A stretch of 64,000 bases of DNA from Maribellus sediminis (lineage in GTDB: Bacteria; Bacteroidota; Bacteroidia; Bacteroidales; Prolixibacteraceae): contig NZ_WXUB01000002.1 in NCBI RefSeq assembly GCF_011799805.1, positions 372,001-436,000 of the forward strand, written 5' to 3'. Positions 1 through 8,688 of the stretch are shown here, piece after piece. A program made the position numbers and the translations under genes. The notes under the pieces are model-generated. The model saw only the letters and a program-made list of their open reading frames with translations, was not told the origin of the DNA and ran no database searches. Each line of letters begins with the position of its first letter. Position 1 is the stretch's first letter.

Positions 1-15
1 ACCAATTTTAAAGAA

Positions 16-2883
16 ATGAAACACCTGATATCGGTTCCCACCAACGTAGTGCCCCACTTTCACAAAATAGCTGAATTAAATCCTGACGATTGGTTTGTAG
101 CGTCTGATCCGGCAACCACCAAAGTTGGCTCCGGGGGTGGAACTGCTCACATATTATCGGAAATGTTCCGCAACGAAGATGCCATGGATTTTTCGGCCTG
201 GTTGCCGAAAGAGAAAAGAGCAATCATTCACGCCGGAGGCCAAAGCCGCAGACTTCCTGCCTATGCTCCAATGGGGAAAAGCCTGATTCCCATGCCTGTC
301 TTTCGCTGGTCGCGTGGACAGCAATTAAACCAGCGACTGGTGCATTTACAGGCTCCGCTCTTTGATCAGCTGCTGGAACATGCACCGGAAAAACTAAACA
401 CGTTGATTGCCAGTGGCGATACACTGATATTTGGTGGTAAACAGCTTCCTGAAATACCTGAGGCCGATGTGGTATGTTTCGGACTTTGGCTCGAACCTGA
501 AAAAGCAACCAATCACGGGGTGTTTTTTGCGAAACATGAGACGCCGGAGCAACTGGAATTTATGTTGCAAAAACCCTCCATCCCAAAAATTCAGGAATTG
601 GTGCATGATCATTACTTCTTAATGGACATTGGAATCTGGCTGATGAGTCCAAAGGCCATTGCTATATTAATGAAAAACTGTGGCTGGGACCGGGATAAAT
701 TCACAAACGGAATTCCTGATTTTTATGACTTGTACAGCACCTTTGGTACCGCCCTCGGTAATGCTCCGGGTGCTGATAATGCCGAAATAAATGAACTAAA
801 AGTGACACTGCTTAACCTCGAAGGCGGAGAATTTTATCACCTTGGAAACACCTCTGAACTGGTAAGCAGCAACCTGGCTATTCAAAACCGGATTAACGAC
901 CAACGTGAAATATGGCACAAACAAATAAAACTACATCCTTCGGTTTTTGTGCTCAATTCTGCCATTAAAAACAATTTCACACCGGCAAACCAGAACATCT
1001 GGGTAGAAAATTCAGTAGTACCCGATTCGTGGTCCTTTACACACGCGAACGTACTTACAGGTATTCCGGCTAATAACTGGAGTATACGACTTGATCCGGG
1101 TTCCTGTCTCGACATTGTTCCATTTGGAAAAAATGAAGTTGCCTTGCGCAATTATGGTTTTAATGACAAATTCCGGGGTGAACGTAAGCGCACATCCACC
1201 CTTTTTATGAATGTGCCCTTGACCGAATGGCTGCAAAAAAGAGACCTTCAGAACGCCCTCGATGCATTTGACGAAAATGAAGATATCTTTCAGCTACCAT
1301 TGTTTCCTGTGGTGGATCAAACTCACCTCGATGGAGCTTTTATTCAATGGTTGCTGCAAACCAATCCGGCCCCGAATAAGGAATTTACAGAACGCTGGGT
1401 TAAAAGCCGGCGCCTGAGTTGTGTTGATCTGAATGATCAAAGTCAAATCGATCGCCTGGAAACTCAAAGAACGGATCTAAGAAAATCAAATTATCAGGCC
1501 CTGGCAGCCAATTATCAGAATTCGGTTTTTTACCAGCTTGACCTGAAAAAAACTGCTACTGACTATTTGAACTTCGACCTTGAACTACCTGCAGAAAAAA
1601 ACTTCTCGGGTAATGACTGGTTACCCATACACGATCTCATGTTCCGATCGCAGGTACTTCGCTTAAAAGGACAAGATGGTGTAGAGCAGGAGAAAGCGGC
1701 ATTTAAGTACCTGCAAAAGCAAATCGTTGACCTCTACAAATCGAATCGGGTAGCTCCGAAAATCAGCCTCCTACCCGACCAGATTGCCTGGGGACGAAGC
1801 CCTGTACGCCTTGACCTTGCCGGAGGCTGGTCCGACACACCTCCCAACTGTTTCCTCTATGGCGGGAAAGTTGTAAATGTTGCTGTTGAGTTAAACGGTC
1901 AGCCACCGTTGCATTGCTATATCAGAGGAAATACGGAACCAAAAATCGTTTTGCGTTCCATAGATCTTGGCGCACGCGAGGTGCTTACAAGTTTCGAGGA
2001 CATCAGATCGTACGAGAATATCCAGTCGGCTTTTTCCATACCCAAAGCTGCGCTCGCTCTTAGCGGATTTTTACCGGAATTCGCGCAAAACAAATTTGAT
2101 ACCCTGAAAGAACAGTTGGAAAGCAACGGCGGAGGTCTTGAACTCACCATTCTTTCGGCAGTGCCTAAGGGATCAGGGCTGGGAACAAGTTCTATTCTTG
2201 CTGCCACGGTTCTTGGAACGCTTTCGGAAGTTTGTTGCCTGAACTGGGATAAACAGGAGATCGGTAAACGCACTCTGGCCCTCGAGCAGTTACTCACAAC
2301 AGGTGGAGGTTGGCAGGATCAGTTTGGAGGTTTGTTTGAAGGCATAAAACTGCTGGAAACCAATGCAGGAAAACAACAGGAGCCACGTGTTAAATGGCTG
2401 CCCGAATCGCTTTTTACTGATCCCCTTACCAAAAACAGGATCTTGTTATACTACACCGGGATAACACGTGTGGCTAAAAATATATTGGGAGAGATCGTTC
2501 GTGGAATGTTCCTGAATTCAAAAGAACATCTGGCGGTACTGGAAGACTTAAAACTACACGCCATCAATACCTACGATGTGCTTTTACAAAAAGATCTGGC
2601 TTTGTTTGCAAAAATGATCGACCGAAGCTGGAAATTAAACCAGAAATTGGATGCAGGGACCAACTCAGCAGAAATACAACAAATGATCGACCGGATTCAG
2701 GACGATACACTTGGTTTAAAACTCCTTGGAGCAGGTGGTGGTGGCTTTATGCTGATCGTGGCCAAAGACGAAGCAGCTGCTGCACGAATCAAAAATAACT
2801 TAGGCAACAATCCGGTAAATGAACGTGGACGTTTTGTTGATTTTAAAATATCTCAATCCGGATTTCAGGTTACAAAAAGCTAG
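16..2883 (+). CDS. fkp: Bifunctional fucokinase / L-fucose-1-phosphate guanylyltransferase
   Basis: Cytoplasmic salvage enzyme that phosphorylates L-fucose and converts fucose-1-phosphate to GDP-fucose for surface glycans. The 955-residue length matches the Bacteroides Fkp family (about 950). The N-terminal half carries the nucleotidyltransferase glycine-rich motif KVGSGGGTAH near residue 36 and the family's beta-helix-like middle. The C-terminal third is a GHMP kinase: substrate motif PVRLDLAGGWSDTPP near residue 596, ATP loop PKGSGLGTSS near 717, and the final LLGAGGGGF motif near 905. The ATG at 16 is the first start in frame, and the gene appears complete. It points away from the large PUL, with unrelated genes between them. 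Released fucose from the three GH29 enzymes could feed it, but that link is inference. Family call is firm. Confidence 0.95.
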   Translation: MKHLISVPTNVVPHFHKIAELNPDDWFVASDPATTKVGSGGGTAHILSEMFRNEDAMDFSAWLPKEKRAIIHAGGQSRRLPAYAPMGKSLIPMPVFRWSRGQQLNQRLVHLQAPLFDQLLEHAPEKLNTLIASGDTLIFGGKQLPEIPEADVVCFGLWLEPEKATNHGVFFAKHETPEQLEFMLQKPSIPKIQELVHDHYFLMDIGIWLMSPKAIAILMKNCGWDRDKFTNGIPDFYDLYSTFGTALGNAPGADNAEINELKVTLLNLEGGEFYHLGNTSELVSSNLAIQNRINDQREIWHKQIKLHPSVFVLNSAIKNNFTPANQNIWVENSVVPDSWSFTHANVLTGIPANNWSIRLDPGSCLDIVPFGKNEVALRNYGFNDKFRGERKRTSTLFMNVPLTEWLQKRDLQNALDAFDENEDIFQLPLFPVVDQTHLDGAFIQWLLQTNPAPNKEFTERWVKSRRLSCVDLNDQSQIDRLETQRTDLRKSNYQALAANYQNSVFYQLDLKKTATDYLNFDLELPAEKNFSGNDWLPIHDLMFRSQVLRLKGQDGVEQEKAAFKYLQKQIVDLYKSNRVAPKISLLPDQIAWGRSPVRLDLAGGWSDTPPNCFLYGGKVVNVAVELNGQPPLHCYIRGNTEPKIVLRSIDLGAREVLTSFEDIRSYENIQSAFSIPKAALALSGFLPEFAQNKFDTLKEQLESNGGGLELTILSAVPKGSGLGTSSILAATVLGTLSEVCCLNWDKQEIGKRTLALEQLLTTGGGWQDQFGGLFEGIKLLETNAGKQQEPRVKWLPESLFTDPLTKNRILLYYTGITRVAKNILGEIVRGMFLNSKEHLAVLEDLKLHAINTYDVLLQKDLALFAKMIDRSWKLNQKLDAGTNSAEIQQMIDRIQDDTLGLKLLGAGGGGFMLIVAKDEAAAARIKNNLGNNPVNERGRFVDFKISQSGFQVTKS

Positions 2884-3044
2884 TTGGCTTTCTGCATTCT
2901 ATAGCAAAAAGTATGAAGGGGTGTGTATTGAGAAAGATCCCTTCCTTACCATCAATTGACGATTTGGGATGACGGAAGAGAGACCTGCCACGAGCAAAGG
3001 ACATGGAGCCTGGAGTAGAGAGCAAATGAATGTCGATTCCTCTG

Positions 3045-3090
3045 CCCCTCGTTTGTAACGAGGGGTTGGTAACAGGTCGTTTGTAACGAC
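3045..3090. repeat. Two adjacent hairpins sharing a CGTTTGTAACG core (REP-like)
   Basis: The first hairpin has a perfect 9-bp stem, CCCCTCGTT at 3045-3053 pairing with AACGAGGGG at 3057-3065, with loop TGT. The second has a 6-bp stem, GTCGTT at 3076-3081 with AACGAC at 3085-3090, and the same TGT loop. Paired small palindromes of this kind resemble REP-type elements mobilised by REP-associated tyrosine transposases. No transposase is present here, so the class is an inference. Confidence 0.55.
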
Positions 3091-3281
3091 AAAAACAGCA
3101 ACAATAAAAAACCAATAACTTTGCGGCGCAAACAACCAGGCATCATTGATATTGGCCATAGGGTGCGCCTGTTTAATTCGCTAACGCTAATTTACCCCGG
3201 CATGAATGCCTGGGCTACCATAATATAACCCCTACGGGGTTTTGTAAACCAGTTCTAAGATACGGGCATTCGGTAAAGCGA

Positions 3282-3296
3282 CCTGCCGCAGGCAGG
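3282..3296. repeat. Short CCTGCC/GGCAGG hairpin
   Basis: CCTGCC at 3282-3287 pairs with GGCAGG at 3291-3296 around a GCA loop. Nearby phrases (ACCCCTACGGGGT around 3229-3241 and CCCATAGGGATGG around 3337) are also near-palindromic. They look like parts of dispersed intergenic repeats rather than terminators, because no T-run follows. Confidence 0.4.
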
Positions 3297-3500
3297 AAAT
3301 ATCGATAAAACACAAAATGCATAATCTGCTAAAGTCCCATAGGGATGGAATGAAGAGAGAAAGAATCCAGGATGTTCCCGCCATCGCTGACGCGGATCCC
3401 TGCGTCCGGCTGACGGAAGAGGGATCTTTAGCAAGCAAATGGCATGGAGCCTGGAGCAGAGAGCAAAAGAATGTCCATTGCAGATTTGTTCTTAGAAGTT

Positions 3501-3571
3501 TGAACGCTGAACTCTGAACTTTGAACTCTGAACTCAAACAATCCTTCAATCCTTCAATCCATCAGTCCTTC
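3501..3571 (+). repeat. Adjacent 7-bp and 8-bp tandem arrays
   Basis: Five units of TGAACTC (with variants) run from 3501 to 3535 and are followed, after a 4-nt spacer, by four units of AATCCTTC (with variants) at 3540-3571. The same composite recurs at about 3995-4050, followed in both places by CAAGTAAAAGATTCCTT. The block has therefore been copied as a unit within this gap. Confidence 0.7.
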
Positions 3572-4088
3572 GGCCTTGAGCTACAAGTAAAAGATTCCTT
3601 CGGACTCCGTCCGTCAACTGACGGATCCCTCGGAATGACAACAATACTATACAATCCGGCAGCGCACCGTTAAACTATTTCAAAAAGAACAGTTCCTGCG
3701 CCGCCCTGACATACTACGCCATTGTCATCCCGATTCGTCGGCTGACGGAGAGGGATCTGCTTCGAGCAAAGAGCATAGGAATATCGAATGATTCCGCCCG
3801 GATGACTCCAGTCGGACGGGGATTAACGATTTATGATTGCAGATTTTGAGGAACAGCCACAAGTCACAAGCTGCAAGTATCAAGGAACAGGTTCCGTCGG
3901 TCTTCGTCGGCTGACGGAAGAGGGATTTGTTGCAAGCGAAGAGCATAGGAATGTCGAATGACGATTAACGATTTATGATTGCAGATCTATTCTTTGAACT
4001 CTGAACTCTGAACTCAAACAATCCTTCAATCCTTCAATCCTTCAGCCGCAAGTAAAAGATTCCTTTTTCTTACTTCGTGCTTCAAGCA

Positions 4089-4469
4089 TCAGGATCTCAC
4101 CGCCACAGTCTCAATCTCCACCAATACACCCAGCGGAAGCTCTTTAACGGCGAATGCTGCCCGGGCAGGTGGATTTTCGGTATAACGCGAACCGTATACC
4201 TCATTCATGGCTTTAAAGTTGGCCATATCGCTTAAAAGGCAGGTCGACTTCACTACATCAGCAAACGAATAACCGGCAGCATCAAGGATGGCGCCAATAT
4301 TCTTCATAACCTGTTCCGTTTGTTCCTTAATTCCGCCTTCAACCACTTTCATGGTAACCGGGTCGAGTGGCACCTGACCAGAAATATAAAGTGTTCCGTT
4401 TACTTCAACAGCCTGACTGTAAGGTCCGATTGCCTGAGGCGCATTTTCTGTAGAGATTATCCGTTTCAT
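4089..4469 (-). CDS. ridA: RidA family reactive-intermediate deaminase
   Basis: Small cytoplasmic enzyme (126 residues, the usual family length) that hydrolyses reactive enamine/imine products of PLP-dependent dehydratases such as 2-aminoacrylate. The family pattern is clear: an N-terminal APQAIGPYSQA segment, the YISGQVPLDP strand, and the C-terminal PARAAFAVKELPLG...VEIETVAV block containing the conserved arginine and glutamate of the active-site cleft. ATG start at 4469. It stands alone: the repeat-filled gap lies downstream and the convergent fkp beyond it; lptD lies further downstream on the same strand only after a 114-nt gap in the opposite direction of numbering. No regulatory signal was recognised. 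Confidence 0.92.
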   Translation of the reverse strand: MKRIISTENAPQAIGPYSQAVEVNGTLYISGQVPLDPVTMKVVEGGIKEQTEQVMKNIGAILDAAGYSFADVVKSTCLLSDMANFKAMNEVYGSRYTENPPARAAFAVKELPLGVLVEIETVAVRS

Positions 4470-4583
4470 TTCATTAAGATTGTTTATTTCATTTGTATTC
4501 GATGTAACTATCGATGAATTTAAATTATCCTTGATCTTGAATTTGAATAATAAAAATTCATGTTCGTTTCATTTCAATCTGTT

Positions 4584-7277
4584 TTAGAAATTATCGTAGT
4601 GACTTTGTTGTTTCTGTAATTTCAGGTCGGCCAGCATCGACGATTTGGCACTAATGGTAAAACTGTAACTTTTGCGGTATCCAAACGGCACAAAGTTAAA
4701 CGACATTCCCCAACAGTGCAGGTCGCGTGTTAAATTAAAGGTGGTAAATGAAAACTCGCCTGCCTGAATATCAAAGTTAGTGTTCATACTGGCGTTCCAT
4801 TTCTCGGTAATCTTTACATTACCCCGCACTCCGATGGTTTGCGAAACCCTTCCGTTAGGATAAGATCTGGATGGCCCCGTGTAATTCAAACTATAATCGA
4901 AGCCAAAATCCCAGGGCATGCTAAAATCAAGGTAACTGTCGTAAACCGATGGTAATATGCGTTCCTCAGGCTGATCTTCTCCCGGAGTGTCGGATGCTCC
5001 TTCGGCACCTGTCTTCGCTCCCTGTTTATTATCCTTTTTATCTTTCTTCGAGTTAAAACTCATCCCAAACGACAGGTTGGCACGTGTTACCCTACCCAGT
5101 TTTCCAATTCCGCTTCTTTCGTTCCATACATATTGATGGATTCTTTGGTAATTTTCGTTGACCATGTACGGGTCGAGTGTTGTGCCCATGTTGATGCTAA
5201 CACCCGCTACCGTAGTGCGCGCCCGAATATTAAAGGGTGAAAGGTTCATTGAGTCGGCAATCAGATCGTACGATGAAGAAATACTGAGGTTATCGATCAG
5301 TTTTACCTTTTTATATTTTTGTTCGCCTTCTGTTTTAACAGAATCAGCTTTCTCAAGCATTTTCATTTCCAGGTTATTGTTCAAACTGAACGAAATAGCG
5401 CCTGACTCTCCCCTTCCCGGCGATCCACCATAAACACCATCACGGTTAATATCGAAATACTGCGTCTTTCCTTTATCGTCTACCTGTACTTCCTGCCAGT
5501 AACCAAACTTATCTCTTCCAAAATCGGGGCGGTAACTAAAACCAATCGAGGGTGTCATTTTGTGGCGAATGCCTTTTATCCTCGAATTTGGATTTCGAGG
5601 CATGAACATCCCGTAAATATTGGTCGATGAACTCAGGCTGTAGGCATAGTCGTATACCCTGTTTAATCCGGTAATGGTATCAACACGCACCGTACTCGGC
5701 ACACCAGAAGGGTTGTTTGTAAAATTACCGTCGGCCACGTATTCGTAATCGTATTTCTTAAAATACCATTTCTCGTTGTAACTGATTCCCGGGCTAAAAT
5801 TGATGTATTTAAACAGGTTGAAGCTCGGGAAGGATAAAGGCAGTGTATGTTTGATTCCGTTTTTCCAGTCTTTGGTAAACGAACTACCCAGAATTTCGTA
5901 CTCTTTTGCCGAAATAGTATTTTTCAGGTTACCCGTATAATTAAAGCCGAGTTTCTCGTAAAATTTTAACTTCCCGCTTCTTGTCTTTTTACGAAATGGA
6001 TACACCTTCGCCATACTGAACGTCATTTCGGGCAACGACAGCGACATGGTACTGTCGCGGGTATTTTGCGAATGCCTCAGGTTCATCGAAAGGTTGAAAG
6101 GTGTATTCTCAAACCGGCGGGAATAAGAAATACTCGATGATTTTGTTGTGGTTAAATAGTCGTTGGTATTGTAGGCATTCTGTTTATCGTATCCGCTGGA
6201 TGAAAGGTTTACACTGGCCGAAAACGTACGGTTCGGATTGGCTTTGGCATCCTGCGAGTGCGACCAGGTAAGTTTGTATTGTTTCGATTTTGAATAGGTA
6301 TCCTGCCCTTTTTCACCATATTTGTTTATGGCATAATCAAAACCAAAATTTCCACTGAATTTATAGCGTTTCCTGTAGCTGGTTTTCATGCGTGTCCCCC
6401 ACGATCCCCGGGAGTATATATCGCCTTGTACAGCAAGGTCGAAGTACTCACTTGCGGCCCAGTAATACCCCCCGTCGCGAAGAAAAAACCCACGGTTGTT
6501 CTCTTCCCCGTATTTCGGTATAAGAATACCCGAAGAGTAGGTAGGAGAATTGGGAAAATACCCAAATGGAAGTATCGGGAAATAGATCGGAAAATCTTCG
6601 ACTACCATATATGCCGGACCTGTAATGATCTTTTCGTTTGCAATAACTTTAGCTTTTGTCAGCTGCAGGTAAAAGTGCGGATGATCAGCATCGCAGGTGG
6701 TGTATTTGGCTTTTTCGGTAATAAACACTTCTTCACCTATTTTCTTGGTCCGGTCGCTGTGGATAAAGCCCTCGCCCTGTTGCGAAACCACTTTTGTAAT
6801 AAAAGCTTTTTCGGTCTCGAAATTGTAGCGCATCGTTTCCGATTCATACTCTTCAGCGCCTTGCTTAAATATCGGCTTTTGTGTCATTTCGCCCGTTGAG
6901 TCGGGAATACCTTCGGCATAAATTTCCTTTGTATCCAAATCGAGCTGAATGTAATAGGCTGTCAGTTCAATATTTTGGTAAGTAACGTGGGCATTGTTGT
7001 AGAGGTAGACCTTTTGTCCGTCGAGCGAAACCACCATCGAATCTACTGCTTCATACTGTATCGGATCGTTGATAAACGCCGCTTTCTCTTTAAGGGTGGT
7101 ATCGGCCGAGATCACATGTAAGGTATCCACAATTGTTGTATCACTCAAGGTTCGGGCCCCAACCACGGTATCCATTTTGAATCCGGGTTCAGTTTCCTGA
7201 CCAAAAAGTGAAATGATGGGAAGAAAAAGGAATAAGTATGTAAATATTAATTTATTCAAAATGTTCTCTGAATTCAA
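4584..7277 (-). CDS. lptD: LptD/OstA-like outer-membrane LPS assembly protein
   Basis: Large outer-membrane beta-barrel protein expected to insert lipopolysaccharide into the outer leaflet. A hydrophobic signal sequence ending ...LFGQ occupies the first 27 residues. An OstA-like periplasmic part follows, rich in strands and including the TTCDADHPHFYLQ segment, then a long barrel with alternating aromatic strands to the end. The PTYSSGILIPKYGE segment near residue 245 is typical of the Bacteroidota LptD group. No ATG is available upstream of the signal sequence. The frame opens with TTG at 7277, and a second TTG at 7259 would give a more standard signal peptide (MNKLIF...). A CAAAAATA on the plus strand at 7293-7300 reads as a TAnnTTTG box for this gene, weakly supported. 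Role is by family; confidence is lower for exact partners. Confidence 0.85.
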   Translation of the reverse strand: MNSENILNKLIFTYLFLFLPIISLFGQETEPGFKMDTVVGARTLSDTTIVDTLHVISADTTLKEKAAFINDPIQYEAVDSMVVSLDGQKVYLYNNAHVTYQNIELTAYYIQLDLDTKEIYAEGIPDSTGEMTQKPIFKQGAEEYESETMRYNFETEKAFITKVVSQQGEGFIHSDRTKKIGEEVFITEKAKYTTCDADHPHFYLQLTKAKVIANEKIITGPAYMVVEDFPIYFPILPFGYFPNSPTYSSGILIPKYGEENNRGFFLRDGGYYWAASEYFDLAVQGDIYSRGSWGTRMKTSYRKRYKFSGNFGFDYAINKYGEKGQDTYSKSKQYKLTWSHSQDAKANPNRTFSASVNLSSSGYDKQNAYNTNDYLTTTKSSSISYSRRFENTPFNLSMNLRHSQNTRDSTMSLSLPEMTFSMAKVYPFRKKTRSGKLKFYEKLGFNYTGNLKNTISAKEYEILGSSFTKDWKNGIKHTLPLSFPSFNLFKYINFSPGISYNEKWYFKKYDYEYVADGNFTNNPSGVPSTVRVDTITGLNRVYDYAYSLSSSTNIYGMFMPRNPNSRIKGIRHKMTPSIGFSYRPDFGRDKFGYWQEVQVDDKGKTQYFDINRDGVYGGSPGRGESGAISFSLNNNLEMKMLEKADSVKTEGEQKYKKVKLIDNLSISSSYDLIADSMNLSPFNIRARTTVAGVSINMGTTLDPYMVNENYQRIHQYVWNERSGIGKLGRVTRANLSFGMSFNSKKDKKDNKQGAKTGAEGASDTPGEDQPEERILPSVYDSYLDFSMPWDFGFDYSLNYTGPSRSYPNGRVSQTIGVRGNVKITEKWNASMNTNFDIQAGEFSFTTFNLTRDLHCWGMSFNFVPFGYRKSYSFTISAKSSMLADLKLQKQQSHYDNF

Positions 7278-7292
7278 CGATTATAGGCTGGA

Positions 7293-7300
7293 CAAAAATA
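7293..7300 (-). promoter_or_regulatory. Possible -7 box for the lptD gene
   Basis: On the minus strand this reads TATTTTTG, matching the Bacteroidota TAnnTTTG box, 16 bp from the TTG start at 7277. No matching TTTG -33 element is seen upstream, and the region is AT-rich, so a chance match is quite possible. Confidence 0.25.
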
Positions 7301-7467
7301 TAAATATGACCTATACGATTAAGTTAAAAATGCGAAAATATTTCTAATTTTCTATTTTTATCAGATAATGCAGAATAAAAGCCGTTCCCCGAAAAATTGG
7401 GGGAAGCAATACAATAAGAGTTGCTGTGTTTCGGTTTTTAATTCAAAACTGCTGCAAGAAGATCATT

Positions 7468-8643
7468 ATGAATAAGATCCGCATTAAATACATTTACCTG
7501 CTGCTTACATTTTTTATGTTTGAGGTAGTTTGTGCGGATAATTCCGGACAAGTCCAAAAAGATGAATCGCTGGTGACTGTTGTAGTGATCGACCCGGGAC
7601 ATGGCGGAAAAGATCCCGGAACCACCGGCGGAAATGTGGAAGAAAAGAATGTGGTGCTCGATATTGCGCTGAAACTGGGCCGTTACATCGAAACCAATTT
7701 TCCCGAAATCGAAGTGATCTACACCCGCAAAACCGATGTTTTCATACCGGTATACCGACGTGCAGCCATTGCGAACAAAGCCGATGCCGACCTTTTTATT
7801 TCCATTCATGCCAATGCCGTTGATTATAAATATGTGCAGGGAACCGAAACATTTGTTTTGGGGCAACACCGTAGCGAAGATAACCTGGAAGTGGCCAAAA
7901 AGGAAAATTCGGTAATCCTCCTCGAAGATGACTATACGACTACCTACGAAGGTTTCGATCCGCATTCACCGGAATCGTACATCATGTTCGAACTGGTGCA
8001 GGACGAATACAAGGAACAAAGTATCGCACTGGCTAATGCCATTCAAAACGAATTCAGGCTGCAGGCACAACGTAAGGACCGCAGTGTGAAGGAAGCAGGA
8101 TTTGTTGTCCTTCGCCGCATAAGTATGCCGGGAGTTCTGGTGGAAACCGGCTTTTTAAGCAATACTTCGGAACGAAACTACCTCAACAGTGATAAAGGCC
8201 GCGATGAAATTGCAGCCTCCATCTTCAGGGCGTTCAAAGCTTACAAAACCGATATCGAGCAAAAAAGCAGCTTTCATTTGGTTACCGGCGACGAATCAGA
8301 ACAAGCCGCTACGCAAAAGACTTCAGTTTTAACAGCTAATTCCGAAGTTCAGGAAGAATCAAATACTGAAAAGCAGCCTGAAGAAAATGTCTACTACTCA
8401 GTTCAAATCATGGCTCTTCAGAAAAAAATAGAAACGAAACCGGAAAACTTCAATGGACTGGACAACGTTTTTCGCGTGGATTCTCCCACTGTAAGCCGTT
8501 ACTTTGTTGGCAAGTTCAACAAACTGGAAGATGCCGAGTTAAACAAGGAATTGTTGCTTTCGAGGTATGAAGAAGCCTTTGTGGTTGCGTTTAGGAACAA
8601 CGAGTTAATTTCTGTAAAAATGCTTTTGGGAAACGAGAATTGA
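7468..8643 (+). CDS. N-acetylmuramoyl-L-alanine amidase (Amidase_3) with SPOR-like C-terminus
   Basis: Exported zinc amidase that cleaves the lactyl-peptide bond of peptidoglycan, probably in cell division or daughter separation. The ATG at 7468 is chosen because it gives a clean signal peptide (MNKIRIKYIYLLLTFF... ending CA) and is preceded by AAGAAG. A GTG at 7426 in the same frame would add 14 poor residues. Zinc ligands are visible: His in DPGHGG near residue 44, Glu in EEKN near 58 and His in SIHAN near 113. The catalytic Glu is in VETGFLSN near 224. An acidic linker follows, then a C-terminal YYSVQIMAL...YFVGKF region that looks like a peptidoglycan-binding SPOR fold. It is divergent from lptD and lies 45 nt before the MCE gene. 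Confidence 0.92.
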   Translation: MNKIRIKYIYLLLTFFMFEVVCADNSGQVQKDESLVTVVVIDPGHGGKDPGTTGGNVEEKNVVLDIALKLGRYIETNFPEIEVIYTRKTDVFIPVYRRAAIANKADADLFISIHANAVDYKYVQGTETFVLGQHRSEDNLEVAKKENSVILLEDDYTTTYEGFDPHSPESYIMFELVQDEYKEQSIALANAIQNEFRLQAQRKDRSVKEAGFVVLRRISMPGVLVETGFLSNTSERNYLNSDKGRDEIAASIFRAFKAYKTDIEQKSSFHLVTGDESEQAATQKTSVLTANSEVQEESNTEKQPEENVYYSVQIMALQKKIETKPENFNGLDNVFRVDSPTVSRYFVGKFNKLEDAELNKELLLSRYEEAFVVAFRNNELISVKMLLGNEN

Positions 8644-8661
8644 CACTTGGATTACCTAAGT

Positions 8662-8679
8662 TTACAATAAATATTGTAA
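8662..8679. promoter_or_regulatory. Perfect 7-bp inverted repeat before the MCE gene
   Basis: TTACAAT at 8662-8668 mirrors ATTGTAA at 8673-8679 with a 4-nt spacer, ending 9 nt before the ATG of the MCE gene. It is followed by TAATTTTC, one base off the TAnnTTTG promoter box. It may be an operator or simply an AT-rich palindrome. Confidence 0.3.
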
Positions 8680-8688
8680 TTTTCGCCC

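Larger units (their letters stand above)
2969..3960 (+). repeat. Four degenerate copies of a 50-70 nt direct repeat
   Basis: Copies lie at about 2969-3040, 3409-3480, 3741-3790 and 3910-3960. The shared frame is TGACGGAAGAGGGATCT, then a variable link, then AGCAAAGAGCATAGGAATGTCGAATG-like sequence. Copies 1 and 2 share a CATGGAGCCTGGAG insert; copies 3 and 4 instead have GAGCATAGGAAT. Copy 4, and the region just after copy 3, are each followed by ATTAACGATTTATGATTGC (about 3825 and 3964), so larger segments have also been duplicated. Confidence 0.6.
2884..4088. other. 1.2 kb gene-free gap filled with repeats
   Basis: No convincing coding sequence lies between fkp and ridA; the short open frames here have no recognisable protein character. 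Instead the stretch holds several layers of repeats, listed separately: paired CGTTTGTAACG hairpins, a CCTGCC/GGCAGG hairpin, four degenerate copies of a 50-70 nt unit, and heptamer and octamer tandem arrays. Phrases resembling GTCATTCCGA...GGAATCT occur on both strands; I recall this kind of intergenic repeat from many Bacteroidota genomes, but no search was made. Confidence 0.8.

Noticed and set aside
3317-3517. Short open frames in the fkp-ridA gap
   Set aside because: They are built from the direct repeats themselves, with no codon bias or family resemblance.
2884-4088. CRISPR array as an explanation for the repeats
   Set aside because: Copies are degenerate, unevenly spaced, of different lengths and without cas genes.
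7385-7405. TTCCCC/GGGGAA hairpin between the divergent lptD and amidase genes
   Set aside because: Short stem, no T-run, and divergent genes need no terminator here.
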